Shown here: piece by piece, positions 1-6,524 of the stretch
How positions within the stretch are numbered: the first letter of the stretch is position 1
Layout of the letters: each line of letters begins with the position of its first letter
Origin: Deferribacterales bacterium UBA4806
Lineage (GTDB): Bacteria > Chrysiogenota > Deferribacteres > Deferribacterales > UBA228
Assembly (NCBI GenBank): GCA_002402635.1
Contig: DHGE01000136.1
Coordinates: 24,020 to 31,921 of the forward strand
Direction: 5' to 3'
Length of the DNA stretch: 7,902 nt
Notes under the pieces: model-generated
Database searches by the model: none
What the model was told of the DNA's origin: nothing
What the model saw: the letters and a program-made list of their open reading frames with translations, nothing else
Translations under genes and position numbers: made by a program

Positions 1-462
1 AATATTGCTGCTTTATTAGATAAAGGAATTTTATTGACAATTGATTATGGCGATCTATCAAAAAATCTGTATATACCACAGAGAATGGATGGAACAGTAA
101 CATGTTACTTTAAGCATACTCAAAATAATGATTTCTTTGAAAGAATTGGTTATCAAGATATTACTGCCTTTGTAAATTTTTCATCTTTAATAGAATATGG
201 AAAAGATAATTTAATTGATACATTTGCATTTATGGAGCAGTGGCAGTATCTACTCTTAAGTGGTATTATTGAAGAAATAAATCAAGCAAAAAGTGATTTA
301 GAGAAAGCCTCGATAAGATCTTTAATTTTACCTAAAATAGGTTTTGGTAGCAATTTCCGTGTATTGATACAGGGGAAAAATGTCACAATTAATGATAACT
401 TTAAATATACAAAAAAAACTGGAGAAATATTTGAAGAGCTGGCCAAAGGTTATTCTATGTAG
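1..462 (+). CDS. SAM-dependent methyltransferase, MidA/NDUFAF7 family (COG1565), C-terminal part
   Basis: This frame is open from the first base, so the gene begins to the left of the window and only the last 153 residues are seen. Family hallmarks are TIDYGD (residues 13-18 of the visible part), GTVTCYFKH (31-39) and GYQDITAFVNF (50-60), followed by a C-terminal LPKIGFGSNFRVLIQGK block. This pattern is typical of the family of mitochondrial NDUFAF7/MidA, whose human member methylates an arginine of the complex I subunit NDUFS2. The bacterial role is not well established. The N-terminal SAM-binding glycine motif lies outside the window. An ATG at 34 would give a shorter protein, but it falls inside the conserved domain just before DYGD, so it is not the real start. 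The 3' end overlaps the convergent HAD gene by 13 bases. Confidence 0.85.
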   Translation, partial: NIAALLDKGILLTIDYGDLSKNLYIPQRMDGTVTCYFKHTQNNDFFERIGYQDITAFVNFSSLIEYGKDNLIDTFAFMEQWQYLLLSGIIEEINQAKSDLEKASIRSLILPKIGFGSNFRVLIQGKNVTINDNFKYTKKTGEIFEELAKGYSM

Positions 463-1079
463 TTAATCAGTTCTAAATGGTCTTTTATATCTATATTTTC
501 TTTACTGGCGTAATTATAAAATATAAAAGGAATTTTTATACTTTCTGCAGCTATTTTATCTATTATGCTATCACCAATATACAAAGCTTGATTATGTGTT
601 TTATTGAAATATTTTAAAATTTTATGGAGACCTTCAGGTGAAGGTTTTGGTGTTGCTACGTCATTGCATGTCACAAGATAATCGAAATATATATTTATAT
701 TAAAATATTTAAGTAAGTGATGTATTGAGTCGCCTCTATTGGTAAAAATAGCAGTGTATAAATTTTTGCTTTTTAATGTTTTTAGAATAGTATCTATATT
801 GGGCTGTAATTTAATATAATCTACAAGTTCTGTAAATTTTCTGCTATTAATAAACTGTTTAATTTTTTTTAATAATGTTTCATCATTGCAGATTATTTTT
901 AATGCATCATCTGTAGTAACCATCAAAATTTTATTAACTAAATCTTTATTTGAATAATCAATTTTTTTTAAATTAAACTCTTCACAGATAATGTCATAAA
1001 ATTTAAATACTGCTTTTTCACTATCGACTATAACTCCATCAAAATCGTATATTATTACTTCTGAATTAAAACTTTTCAT
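450..1079 (-). CDS. HAD-superfamily hydrolase, phosphoglycolate-phosphatase-like
   Basis: A 209-residue cytoplasmic protein with all four haloacid dehalogenase motifs in order. Motif I is YDFDGVIVDSE with nucleophile D12 and acid/base D14. Motif II is IFTNRG with T113. Motif III is the lysine K145 in ATPKPSPEG. Motif IV is IGDSIIDKIAA with D170 and D174. The region between motif I and motif II (about residues 20-95) is helical, as in the subclass IA cap of phosphoglycolate phosphatase and beta-phosphoglucomutase relatives. The expected activity is Mg-dependent hydrolysis of a small phosphorylated metabolite; the substrate cannot be told. The ATG at 1079 has no obvious Shine-Dalgarno sequence, but DFDG begins 12 residues later, the usual position, which supports this start. 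It is divergent from fliD, with a 100-base AT-rich gap, and overlaps the methyltransferase gene at its 3' end. Confidence 0.88.
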   Translation of the reverse strand: MKSFNSEVIIYDFDGVIVDSEKAVFKFYDIICEEFNLKKIDYSNKDLVNKILMVTTDDALKIICNDETLLKKIKQFINSRKFTELVDYIKLQPNIDTILKTLKSKNLYTAIFTNRGDSIHHLLKYFNINIYFDYLVTCNDVATPKPSPEGLHKILKYFNKTHNQALYIGDSIIDKIAAESIKIPFIFYNYASKENIDIKDHLELINYIE

Positions 1080-1134
1080 TTGTTAATTTTATATTTTAAG
1101 ATTAAATATAAATTATTTTCATATAATATAAATA

Positions 1135-1161
1135 TTAAGTTTTATGAAATAATGACGATAA
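1135..1161 (+). promoter_or_regulatory. sigma-28 (FliA) type flagellar promoter upstream of fliD
   Basis: TTAAGTTT (1135-1142), an 11-base spacer and GACGATAA (1154-1161) match the enterobacterial FliA consensus TAAAGTTT-N11-GCCGATAA at 7 of 8 bases in each half, with exact spacing. The consensus is from established knowledge; the match was read by eye. Transcription would begin about 6-7 bases past the -10 box, near 1166-1168. This leaves a leader of only about 12-14 bases holding the GAGGTG ribosome binding site (1169-1174) before the fliD ATG at 1180. Class III, sigma-28 control of filament cap and chaperone genes is common. Confidence 0.75.
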
Positions 1162-1179
1162 AATGTTTGAGGTGTTAAG

Positions 1180-2712
1180 ATGAATGATTTAGCAGTAGGC
1201 GGTATAATGAGCGGACTAGATACAAATGCTATAGTAAATAATCTTGTTGCAAATGCAAGAAAACCATTGGAGAGATATCAGAAAGATATAGATATGTCCA
1301 CACTGGAAAAAGAAGTGTATCAGAATGTTTTCGATAAATTGGGAGCGTTAGACGATGCAATTATAAAATTAAATTTAGAAGGGACCTATAATACAAAAAA
1401 AGCAATAAGCAGTAGGTCCAGTGCTGTAAAAGCGACAGCATCTATAAATGCAGAAACCGGAAATTATGAAGTAGAAGTTAAACAGGTAGCAGAAAATCCT
1501 ACTTTTAATATAAATTTTGAGCAGGATCCAACAGTGCCTTTAAGTTCAATTTTTAATAATTTTCAAAATGGTATTATTACAATTAATGGCAATAATATAT
1601 ATGTAAGTAGTAATGATAGTATAAATACATTGATTGATAAAATAAATAATTCAGGTGGTGGGCTGAAAGCTTCGTTTGATGAAAATAACAAGACTTTCAA
1701 TATTGAATCAACTGATTCTGATAATAAAGGTAAAATTGTTATAGGTGGAGCAAGTGACAGCAGTAATCTCTTTAGTTTATTAGATATCACAGAAGATATA
1801 AATAGACCACTGGAAGTAGGTACTGAAGGTAAGCCTGCAATAGTTGTGGTCGATGGCAGAGAAATAGAAAGTAACACAAATGAGATAAAAGATGCTATAA
1901 ATGGTATAACACTTGACGTTAAGAACGTTTCAAATGGCCCAATAAATATTAGTGTTGAAAGTAATACTGATGGTGCCATAAATGCAATTGCAGATTTTAT
2001 TGTCCAATATAATACACTTGTAGAAGACTTGCAATTTAAACAGCTTACAGATCAAGAAAAGGAAAATCTTAAACCACTAACACAAGAAAAAAGAGATTCT
2101 ATGACAGACAAAGAAATTGATGACTACACTGAAAAATGGGAAGAATTAAATAAAAATGAAATAATTAGGAAAAGTAATGAATTGAGTATGTTATATAATG
2201 ATTTAAGGGCAGCAATCAATACACCTGTGAATATTGATGGAGTTAGTATAAAGAGTTTACAGGATTTAGGTATAGAATTTGTAGGGGCAAATGATTATAA
2301 AAAGTATCCATATTTATTGGTGGAATCTACAGATAAAGATGAAGTCATAGAAGCCTTAAAAAATAATAATAAATTAACCATAGCATTGGAAGAGAACCCT
2401 GAAGAGGTTTATAAATTTTTTGCTTATCAATCTGATGCTAATCAAGGATTTAACTCTAATATTAGAAATATAATTGATAAATATTATACCACAAATGGAA
2501 TTATTCAGAATAAAATTAAAGCAGGAGGTGCAATTGATTTAAAAATACAGGAAGCTACTAAAAGGATGGATGATGCTCAAAAAAGGGTTGATCAGGAATT
2601 AGAGAGGTATTGGAAGCAATTTTCAGCTATGGAGGAAACGATAGGGCAACTTCAGGAACAGAGTAATTCTTTAACCAATGCTCTGGCAGGTATGACGGCC
2701 AATCAGATGTAA
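1180..2712 (+). CDS. fliD: flagellar filament cap protein FliD (hook-associated protein 2)
   Basis: A 510-residue protein exported through the flagellar type III apparatus, which forms the cap at the filament tip and folds and inserts flagellin. The N-terminal FliD_N domain (about 5-105) opens with GGIMSGLDTNAIVNNLV, typical of the family. Residues 128-200 resemble a flagellin hook IN motif. The FliD_C domain begins near 215 with VVVDGREIESNTNEIKDAI and includes the LTDQEKENL...KEIDDYTEKWEEL segment (289-323). The last 60 residues are a heptad-rich coiled coil containing RYWKQFSAMEETI (476-488), as expected for the D0 leg. There is no cysteine and no cleavable signal peptide, both usual for FliD. 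GAGGTG sits 5 bases before the ATG. It is the first gene of the fliD-fliS-FliT-like operon. No flaG gene lies upstream, although flaG-fliD-fliS is a frequent order elsewhere. Confidence 0.97.
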   Translation: MNDLAVGGIMSGLDTNAIVNNLVANARKPLERYQKDIDMSTLEKEVYQNVFDKLGALDDAIIKLNLEGTYNTKKAISSRSSAVKATASINAETGNYEVEVKQVAENPTFNINFEQDPTVPLSSIFNNFQNGIITINGNNIYVSSNDSINTLIDKINNSGGGLKASFDENNKTFNIESTDSDNKGKIVIGGASDSSNLFSLLDITEDINRPLEVGTEGKPAIVVVDGREIESNTNEIKDAINGITLDVKNVSNGPINISVESNTDGAINAIADFIVQYNTLVEDLQFKQLTDQEKENLKPLTQEKRDSMTDKEIDDYTEKWEELNKNEIIRKSNELSMLYNDLRAAINTPVNIDGVSIKSLQDLGIEFVGANDYKKYPYLLVESTDKDEVIEALKNNNKLTIALEENPEEVYKFFAYQSDANQGFNSNIRNIIDKYYTTNGIIQNKIKAGGAIDLKIQEATKRMDDAQKRVDQELERYWKQFSAMEETIGQLQEQSNSLTNALAGMTANQM

Positions 2713-2735
2713 ATCAAAAATAAAAAGGAGATGAT

Positions 2736-3152
2736 ATGGATAAAAAAATGTTTAAAAATTATATTGAAAATGAAGTAATGAGCGCATCTAAAGATAAACT
2801 TATTCAACTTGTGTATGATAAAGTATTAACTACTTTAAATTTAGCAATTAAAAATTTAGAAGTTAATGACATAACTGAAGCACATAAAAATATAATAAAG
2901 GCAGAGTCAATTATTTTCCATTTAATCAATCATCTTGATTTTAAAGCAGGAGAAATAAGTAATAACTTATTTAAGATATATGAATATTCATTATATCAGC
3001 TAAAGAACGCTAACATAAAAAAAGAAACTAAATTAATAAAAGATGTAATTGAAATTTTTAAGGAATTAAGAGAGGCATGGACTTTTATTAATGTTAAAAA
3101 AGATAATAACATTATCAAAAAAGGCAGTGAAAAATTAAATTATTCTATATAG
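2736..3152 (+). CDS. fliS: flagellin export chaperone FliS
   Basis: A 138-residue, all-helical cytoplasmic protein. FliS binds the C-terminal helix of newly made flagellin, prevents early polymerisation and delivers it to the export gate. Family signals are NYIENEVMSASKDKLIQLVYD (residues 8-28, with the usual early tyrosine Y9), the HLINHLDFKAGEISNNLFKIYEY region (62-84) and LREAW (111-115) at the end of the last core helix. Length is close to the family norm, with a short lysine/asparagine-rich tail after residue 118. AAGGAG (2725-2730) lies 5 bases before the ATG. It starts 23 bases after the fliD stop, so the two genes are almost certainly cotranscribed. The next gene starts 8 bases after its stop. 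Confidence 0.95.
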   Translation: MDKKMFKNYIENEVMSASKDKLIQLVYDKVLTTLNLAIKNLEVNDITEAHKNIIKAESIIFHLINHLDFKAGEISNNLFKIYEYSLYQLKNANIKKETKLIKDVIEIFKELREAWTFINVKKDNNIIKKGSEKLNYSI

Positions 3153-3160
3153 GTTAAATT

Positions 3161-3496
3161 TTGAAAGACCTTTTAATTATACAGGAAAAGTTGAGAGATG
3201 TTATTAATAACATATTAGATTGTAAAGATAACGATGTAATTATAAATTATATGCCAGTATATAATAATTATTTTTGTCAGTTTGTTGAAATTATTAACGA
3301 CCAGAAGGGAATATTAACACAGAAAGAAAAAGAATTAGTAGTTGAAGTTTTAAATTTAAACAAAACATTGAAAAATTTTTTTGAATCAAAAAAAAGTGAA
3401 CTTGAAAAAATAATCTCTAAAAAGGGCCTCAAAAGAAAGATACTTGATGTATATAATCCTTATTTTAAGGGAGATTTTTTTATAAAGGATGTTTAA
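3161..3496 (+). CDS. small helical protein, probable FliT-like flagellar chaperone
   Basis: A 111-residue protein predicted to be almost all alpha-helix and rich in Lys, Glu, Asn and Ile, with no signal peptide or membrane segment. Position is the main evidence: fliD-fliS-fliT is a common order, and FliT is a protein of about this size that chaperones FliD (in enterics it also regulates FlhDC). The layout also fits: a long central and C-terminal helix (about 51-88, ILTQKEKELVVEVLNLNKTL onward), then a basic stretch and a tyrosine near the end (Y98), as in many FliT/FlgN-type proteins. No firm FliT motif was recognised, so the symbol is withheld. The start is TTG at 3161, 8 bases after the fliS stop, with only AGG (3151-3153) as a ribosome site. 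This suggests translation coupled to fliS. A TTG at 3191, preceded by AGGA, is an alternative that would remove 10 residues. Confidence 0.65.
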   Translation: MKDLLIIQEKLRDVINNILDCKDNDVIINYMPVYNNYFCQFVEIINDQKGILTQKEKELVVEVLNLNKTLKNFFESKKSELEKIISKKGLKRKILDVYNPYFKGDFFIKDV

Positions 3497-3509
3497 GCAA
3501 AGTAACAGA

Positions 3510-3537
3510 CTAATAAATTATATTTAATTTATATTAG
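3510..3537. terminator. AT-only hairpin between convergent genes, possible weak bidirectional terminator
   Basis: ATAAATTA (3513-3520) and TAATTTAT (3525-3532) form a perfect 8-base inverted repeat around the loop TATT. It extends by CTA/TAG (3510-3512 with 3535-3537) past a 2-base bulge. It sits exactly where the flagellar operon and the FIST gene converge and includes the FIST stop codon. The stem has one G-C pair and no clear T-tract, so it is thermodynamically weak and its function is uncertain. Confidence 0.3.
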
Positions 3538-4688
3538 AAAATTATTGTATTGATCATTAAATTGCCGTGAGATGACTTATTAATATTCCCTTTGAAGAAT
3601 CCTTGTTCACCAGCTGTTGCAGCACCTATAAAAGGAGCATTGTTAATTACATATCTGTATTTTTCAGCAACAATGTTTGCCTGGTTTGATATCGTTTTTA
3701 TAATACCTGCACAATAAATTAAAATTGCTCCTTTTAATATTTCCTTGCCTGTTACTTCTTGCACATTCTGTGCTACTAATTTTACTTTATCAACTAATGC
3801 TTCTTTATTTTCATGCATAAGCCATATTCTTTCGCCCTCTTTTAATTCAGTGAAAAAGGTTATTCCATTATTTTCAGGTAATACCATGTGTGGATGTGAT
3901 AATAAGTATATTTTATGTCCGTCATCTTCACCAAAATTGCGACCTATAGGGTAAAGTGACGTTATGTTCAGTATTGTTCCACCTTTTCCTATATATTTAT
4001 CAATTAATCCACCAGTCCATTCATTATATACTATTGCTGCTGGTCTATTATCTATTTCATATGCAATTCGTGAATTCACTTTTGTTAAAATACCTGAATG
4101 ACGTGTTGGCAAGTAACCAGAAATAAAATTATTGTAAATATCATTTGCCTTAATTCCTACCATAAGGAATCCTTCTTTTAATTTTAGAGAATCTTTAAAA
4201 ATGAACCATTTGCCATTAAAATTATCGTCTGCCGCTGAACCTCCATACACAGGCATATTTTGGCCAAATATTTCTATTATACCTTCTATTACCCTCTCTT
4301 CAAAACCGGGTGTTGAATGGAGTAATATAATATCTGGTATTCCAAAATTTTCTTTAATTTCAGTGGCTGACATTTTTGCAATATTATATGCAGTTTTTCC
4401 CATTGCCATATTCATCACTGGATATACATGAATATTGTCCTCTTTTTTTGCTGCTAAGAAATAGGCACCTCTTTTGAAACCATAGGGTGTAAAAACTCCA
4501 TTAGAAGAAGAACACCCAAATATTGGGCCTTTAATATAATTTCTGAATTTTTTAATAACATTAATACTGTCTTGATCAACTGTCATGTAAGATAACGCCC
4601 ACTCAAAATCATTTAAATTTATATCTTCATTAGCAGAAAAAATATTCATAATAAAATATTGTACATTTCTAATTAAATTATATAGCAT
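3534..4688 (-). CDS. stand-alone FIST-domain (FIST_N/FIST_C) sensory protein
   Basis: A 384-residue protein made of a FIST_N half and a FIST_C half with no output domain. FIST is a ligand-binding sensory domain thought to detect small molecules, possibly amino acids, and is often fused to or encoded beside chemotaxis, histidine kinase or cyclic-di-GMP proteins. Recognisable blocks are GPIFGCSSSNGVF (54-66), ILLHSTPGFEE (121-131), PVYGGSAADD (146-155), the LPTRHSGIL...YNEW segment that opens FIST_C (193-224), LIYCAGI with C326 (323-329), and FIGAATAGEQGFF (353-365) near the end. No signal peptide is clear, so it is probably cytoplasmic. The first 55 residues look shorter than in many family members. 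An in-frame stop lies two codons before the ATG at 4688, so no longer form is possible. No Shine-Dalgarno is seen; M14 (4649) is another possible start. It converges on the fliD operon and diverges from the Asn-rich gene. Confidence 0.85.
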   Translation of the reverse strand: MLYNLIRNVQYFIMNIFSANEDINLNDFEWALSYMTVDQDSINVIKKFRNYIKGPIFGCSSSNGVFTPYGFKRGAYFLAAKKEDNIHVYPVMNMAMGKTAYNIAKMSATEIKENFGIPDIILLHSTPGFEERVIEGIIEIFGQNMPVYGGSAADDNFNGKWFIFKDSLKLKEGFLMVGIKANDIYNNFISGYLPTRHSGILTKVNSRIAYEIDNRPAAIVYNEWTGGLIDKYIGKGGTILNITSLYPIGRNFGEDDGHKIYLLSHPHMVLPENNGITFFTELKEGERIWLMHENKEALVDKVKLVAQNVQEVTGKEILKGAILIYCAGIIKTISNQANIVAEKYRYVINNAPFIGAATAGEQGFFKGNINKSSHGNLMINTIIF

Positions 4689-4771
4689 GTTTTAAATTAG
4701 TAAAGTTAAAATGAATAATCTAAAAATATATGAACTTTTTTGCGAATTTTTTACCTAATTATTAAAAGCAA

Positions 4772-4780
4772 AAAGGAGGT
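4772..4780 (+). promoter_or_regulatory. strong ribosome binding site for the Asn-rich protein
   Basis: AAAGGAGGT is a near-complete complement of the 16S rRNA 3' end, set 5 bases (all A) before the ATG at 4786. It is the best Shine-Dalgarno in the window and indicates high translation. In the 97-base divergent gap (4689-4785) a promoter must exist in each direction, but no convincing -35/-10 pair was found. TTGCGA at 4740-4745 with TTAAAA at 4762-4767 is the nearest candidate and is weak. Confidence 0.7.
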
Positions 4781-4785
4781 AAAAA

Positions 4786-5175
4786 ATGGCAGTAGAACCA
4801 ATTAATGGAGCAAATGTTAATACTAATGATTATTTACAAAAGAATTCACAAAAGGGTAAAAACGACCAAACTGTTAGTAAAACACCTGTTGAGACCAACA
4901 ATATTAATGTTGCCAATAAAAGTGCCAATGTAAATCCCGTTACAGGTACTGTAAAATCAGAATCACAAAACTTTATGCCAAACAAGAATAATGTTAATTC
5001 TAACAAAGATTCTTTAGATCTTTCAAATCAGGCAAAGAATGCATACAACAATCAAAGAGTATTAGATAAACAGGTTGATAATAATAATTCAAAAATAACG
5101 AACAACACACTTAACAGTGCAAAAAATCCACAGAAATCCTATACAGATATAGAAGATAAAATAAATAAGAAATAA
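4786..5175 (+). CDS. asparagine-rich, low-complexity hypothetical protein
   Basis: A 129-residue protein of unknown function and probably disordered. About 30 of its residues are asparagine (about 23%), most others are Lys, Ser, Thr, Gln, Asp and Val, and it has neither cysteine nor tryptophan. There is no signal peptide or membrane helix. The one ordered-looking patch is KDSLDLSNQAKNAYNNQR (74-91), which resembles the D-x-V-x-L-S-x-x-A-K phrase at the start of the helical region in the anti-sigma factor FlgM and in some small flagellar proteins. The rest of the FlgM helix pattern does not follow, so FlgM is not claimed. It is a single-gene unit, with a very strong ribosome binding site before it and a strong terminator after it. 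That supports a real, well-expressed gene. Its location near fliD/fliS and FIST hints at a motility link, but this is inference. Confidence 0.7.
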   Translation: MAVEPINGANVNTNDYLQKNSQKGKNDQTVSKTPVETNNINVANKSANVNPVTGTVKSESQNFMPNKNNVNSNKDSLDLSNQAKNAYNNQRVLDKQVDNNNSKITNNTLNSAKNPQKSYTDIEDKINKK

Positions 5176-5241
5176 ATTCCATTTCTATTATTTTTTGTCA
5201 CGGCAAGAATGTGAACAAAATTAATACTTTAACTCCTCTAC

Positions 5242-5280
5242 AATATGGCCCTCTATTTACTTTAGAGGGCCATATTTTTT
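5242..5280 (+). terminator. rho-independent terminator after the Asn-rich gene
   Basis: AATATGGCCCTCTA (5242-5255) and TAGAGGGCCATATT (5263-5276) are perfect 14-base inverted repeats around a 7-base loop. The stem has a GC-rich core (GGCCCTC), striking in such AT-rich DNA, and its downstream arm runs into a T-tract (5275-5280). The T-tract is only on this side, so it works for plus-strand transcription. It ends the Asn-rich gene transcript 66 bases after its stop codon and insulates the acyl-CoA dehydrogenase operon. Confidence 0.93.
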
Positions 5281-5300
5281 ATTTTAATTTATAAAACATA

Positions 5301-5329
5301 TTGATTATTTAAATATTTAATGTTATAAA
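5301..5329 (+). promoter_or_regulatory. sigma-70 type promoter for the acyl-CoA dehydrogenase / CoA-transferase operon
   Basis: TTGATT (5301-5306), a 17-base spacer and TATAAA (5324-5329) match the housekeeping consensus TTGACA-N17-TATAAT at 4 of 6 and 5 of 6 bases. It lies just after the preceding terminator. Transcription would start near 5336, leaving a leader of roughly 17 bases that contains GGGG (5340-5343) as the likely ribosome site. AT-rich DNA gives many chance -10 boxes (a second TATAAA lies at 5332-5337), so confidence is moderate. Confidence 0.5.
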
Positions 5330-5352
5330 GTTATAAAATGGGGTTCTAAAAT

Positions 5353-6510
5353 ATGAATTTTGATTTAACAGAAGAACAAAAAATTATTCAACAAACTGCA
5401 AAAGATTTTGCTGAAAATGAGATAAAACCTTATGCTGATAAATTTGATAAAGGTGAAGAAAAGACTAGATTTTTAGATAATCTAAAGAATTTATCAAAAC
5501 AGGGTTTTATGGGATTGAATATAAAAAGTCAGTATGGTGGTGCTGAAGCTGGCAGCATTGCTTTTTCATTAGTAGTTACTGAGATTGCCAGAGTATGTGC
5601 ATCAACAGCTGTTACAGTATCTGTTAATAATATGGTGGGAGAAGTTATTCAATCTGTAGGTAATGATAAACAAAAAGATAAATATATAAAGCATTTAAAT
5701 TATGGTATATGTCCTGCAGCAAGCTTTGCACTTTCTGAAGTTAATGCTGGATCTGATCCAGCAAGTATGAAAACGAAAGCCCGCTTAGTTGGTGATGAAT
5801 GGATTATAAATGGTAATAAAATGTGGATAACTTCAGCTCCTTATGCAGATTTTTTTATTGTGTGGGCAGTAACAGATGAAAATAAATCTCCAAAAAGTGG
5901 CATTAGTTGTTTTATAGTTGATAGTGATGCAAAAGGTTTGGAAATAGGGAATCCTGTGGAGAAAATGGGGCAGAATGCGTCTTCAACATGTGAGATAATT
6001 TTTAATGAATGCAAAGTAAAAAGAGAAAATCTGTTAGGTGTTGAAGGTGATGGTTATAGAGTTGCAGTAGGTGAGCTTGCAGGTGGTAGAATTGGTATAG
6101 GGTCATTAGCACTTGGTATTGGGCTTGAAGCAATGGAGATGGCAGCCAGATATTCAGTTGAAAGAGTTCAGTTTAAGCACAAAATTGCAGATTTTCAGGC
6201 AATTCAATGGATGATTGCTGATTCCTTTACAGAGTTGGAAGCTTCACGTTTATTACTACTTAATGCTGCTTATAGAAAGGATAGTGGATATAGTTATGCT
6301 ATGGAAGCCTCTATGGCTAAAATGTATGCAACAGAAGCAGCAAATAGGGCAAGTTACAAGGCTATACAGATATTTGGGGGCAATGGCTATACAAGGGATT
6401 TCCCCCTTGAAAGATTCTACAGGGATTTAAGAGTAACTACAATATATGAAGGTACAAGCGAGATACAAAGAATAATTATTGCAAGAGAGATATTAAAAAA
6501 AATGATATAG
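5353..6510 (+). CDS. acyl-CoA dehydrogenase (short/branched-chain type)
   Basis: A 385-residue FAD enzyme of full family length, expected to be a soluble homotetramer. It introduces an alpha,beta double bond into an acyl-CoA and passes electrons to electron-transfer flavoprotein. The N-terminal helical domain starts at NFDLTEEQKIIQQTAKDFA. Signature 1 is ALSEVNAGSD (126-135), and the beta domain has WIINGNKMWITSA (150-162). Signature 2 is QIFGGNGYTRDFPLERFYRD (339-358), followed by IYEGTSEIQR with likely catalytic base E366. The segment aligned to the glutaryl-CoA dehydrogenase pocket arginine reads ASTAVTVSVNN (83-93) and has no arginine, which argues against glutaryl-CoA. The exact substrate is unknown. 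It is first in an operon with a CoA-transferase; the next gene starts 14 bases after its stop. Confidence 0.95.
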   Translation: MNFDLTEEQKIIQQTAKDFAENEIKPYADKFDKGEEKTRFLDNLKNLSKQGFMGLNIKSQYGGAEAGSIAFSLVVTEIARVCASTAVTVSVNNMVGEVIQSVGNDKQKDKYIKHLNYGICPAASFALSEVNAGSDPASMKTKARLVGDEWIINGNKMWITSAPYADFFIVWAVTDENKSPKSGISCFIVDSDAKGLEIGNPVEKMGQNASSTCEIIFNECKVKRENLLGVEGDGYRVAVGELAGGRIGIGSLALGIGLEAMEMAARYSVERVQFKHKIADFQAIQWMIADSFTELEASRLLLLNAAYRKDSGYSYAMEASMAKMYATEAANRASYKAIQIFGGNGYTRDFPLERFYRDLRVTTIYEGTSEIQRIIIAREILKKMI

Positions 6511-6524
6511 AGGAAGTATGTCTA

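Noticed and set aside
289..316. Second sigma-28-like box (AAAAGTGA ... CTCGATAA)
   Set aside because: It lies inside the methyltransferase coding region, the -35 half matches only 5 of 8 bases, the spacer is 12, and no plus-strand gene starts just downstream.
1080..1134. Repeated ATATAAAT-like words and near-palindromes between the HAD gene and fliD
   Set aside because: In DNA this AT-rich such short A/T words recur by chance; no clean operator-like symmetry or spacing was found.
1563..1979. 138-codon open frame on the minus strand inside fliD
   Set aside because: It is antisense to a clearly conserved part of FliD; its Leu/Ser/Pro-rich translation is what antisense of this AT-rich coding DNA gives, and it has no ribosome site.
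3745..4431. Two short plus-strand open frames (3745-3954 and 4201-4431) opposite the FIST gene
   Set aside because: Both lie antisense to conserved FIST motifs, have no ribosome site and match no family I know.
4786..5175. Calling the Asn-rich gene flgM
   Set aside because: Only one short phrase resembles FlgM. The downstream sigma-28-binding helix pattern is absent, and low-complexity sequence makes chance similarity likely.
5195..5218. Imperfect hairpin TTGTCAC / GTGAACAA just after the Asn-rich gene
   Set aside because: The stem is short, with a bulge and a 9-base loop, and has no T-tract on either side. The strong terminator at 5242-5280 explains the end of the transcript.
6215..6430. 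71-codon frame-shifted open frame inside the acyl-CoA dehydrogenase gene
   Set aside because: It overlaps the second dehydrogenase signature in another frame; the main frame is intact and full length.
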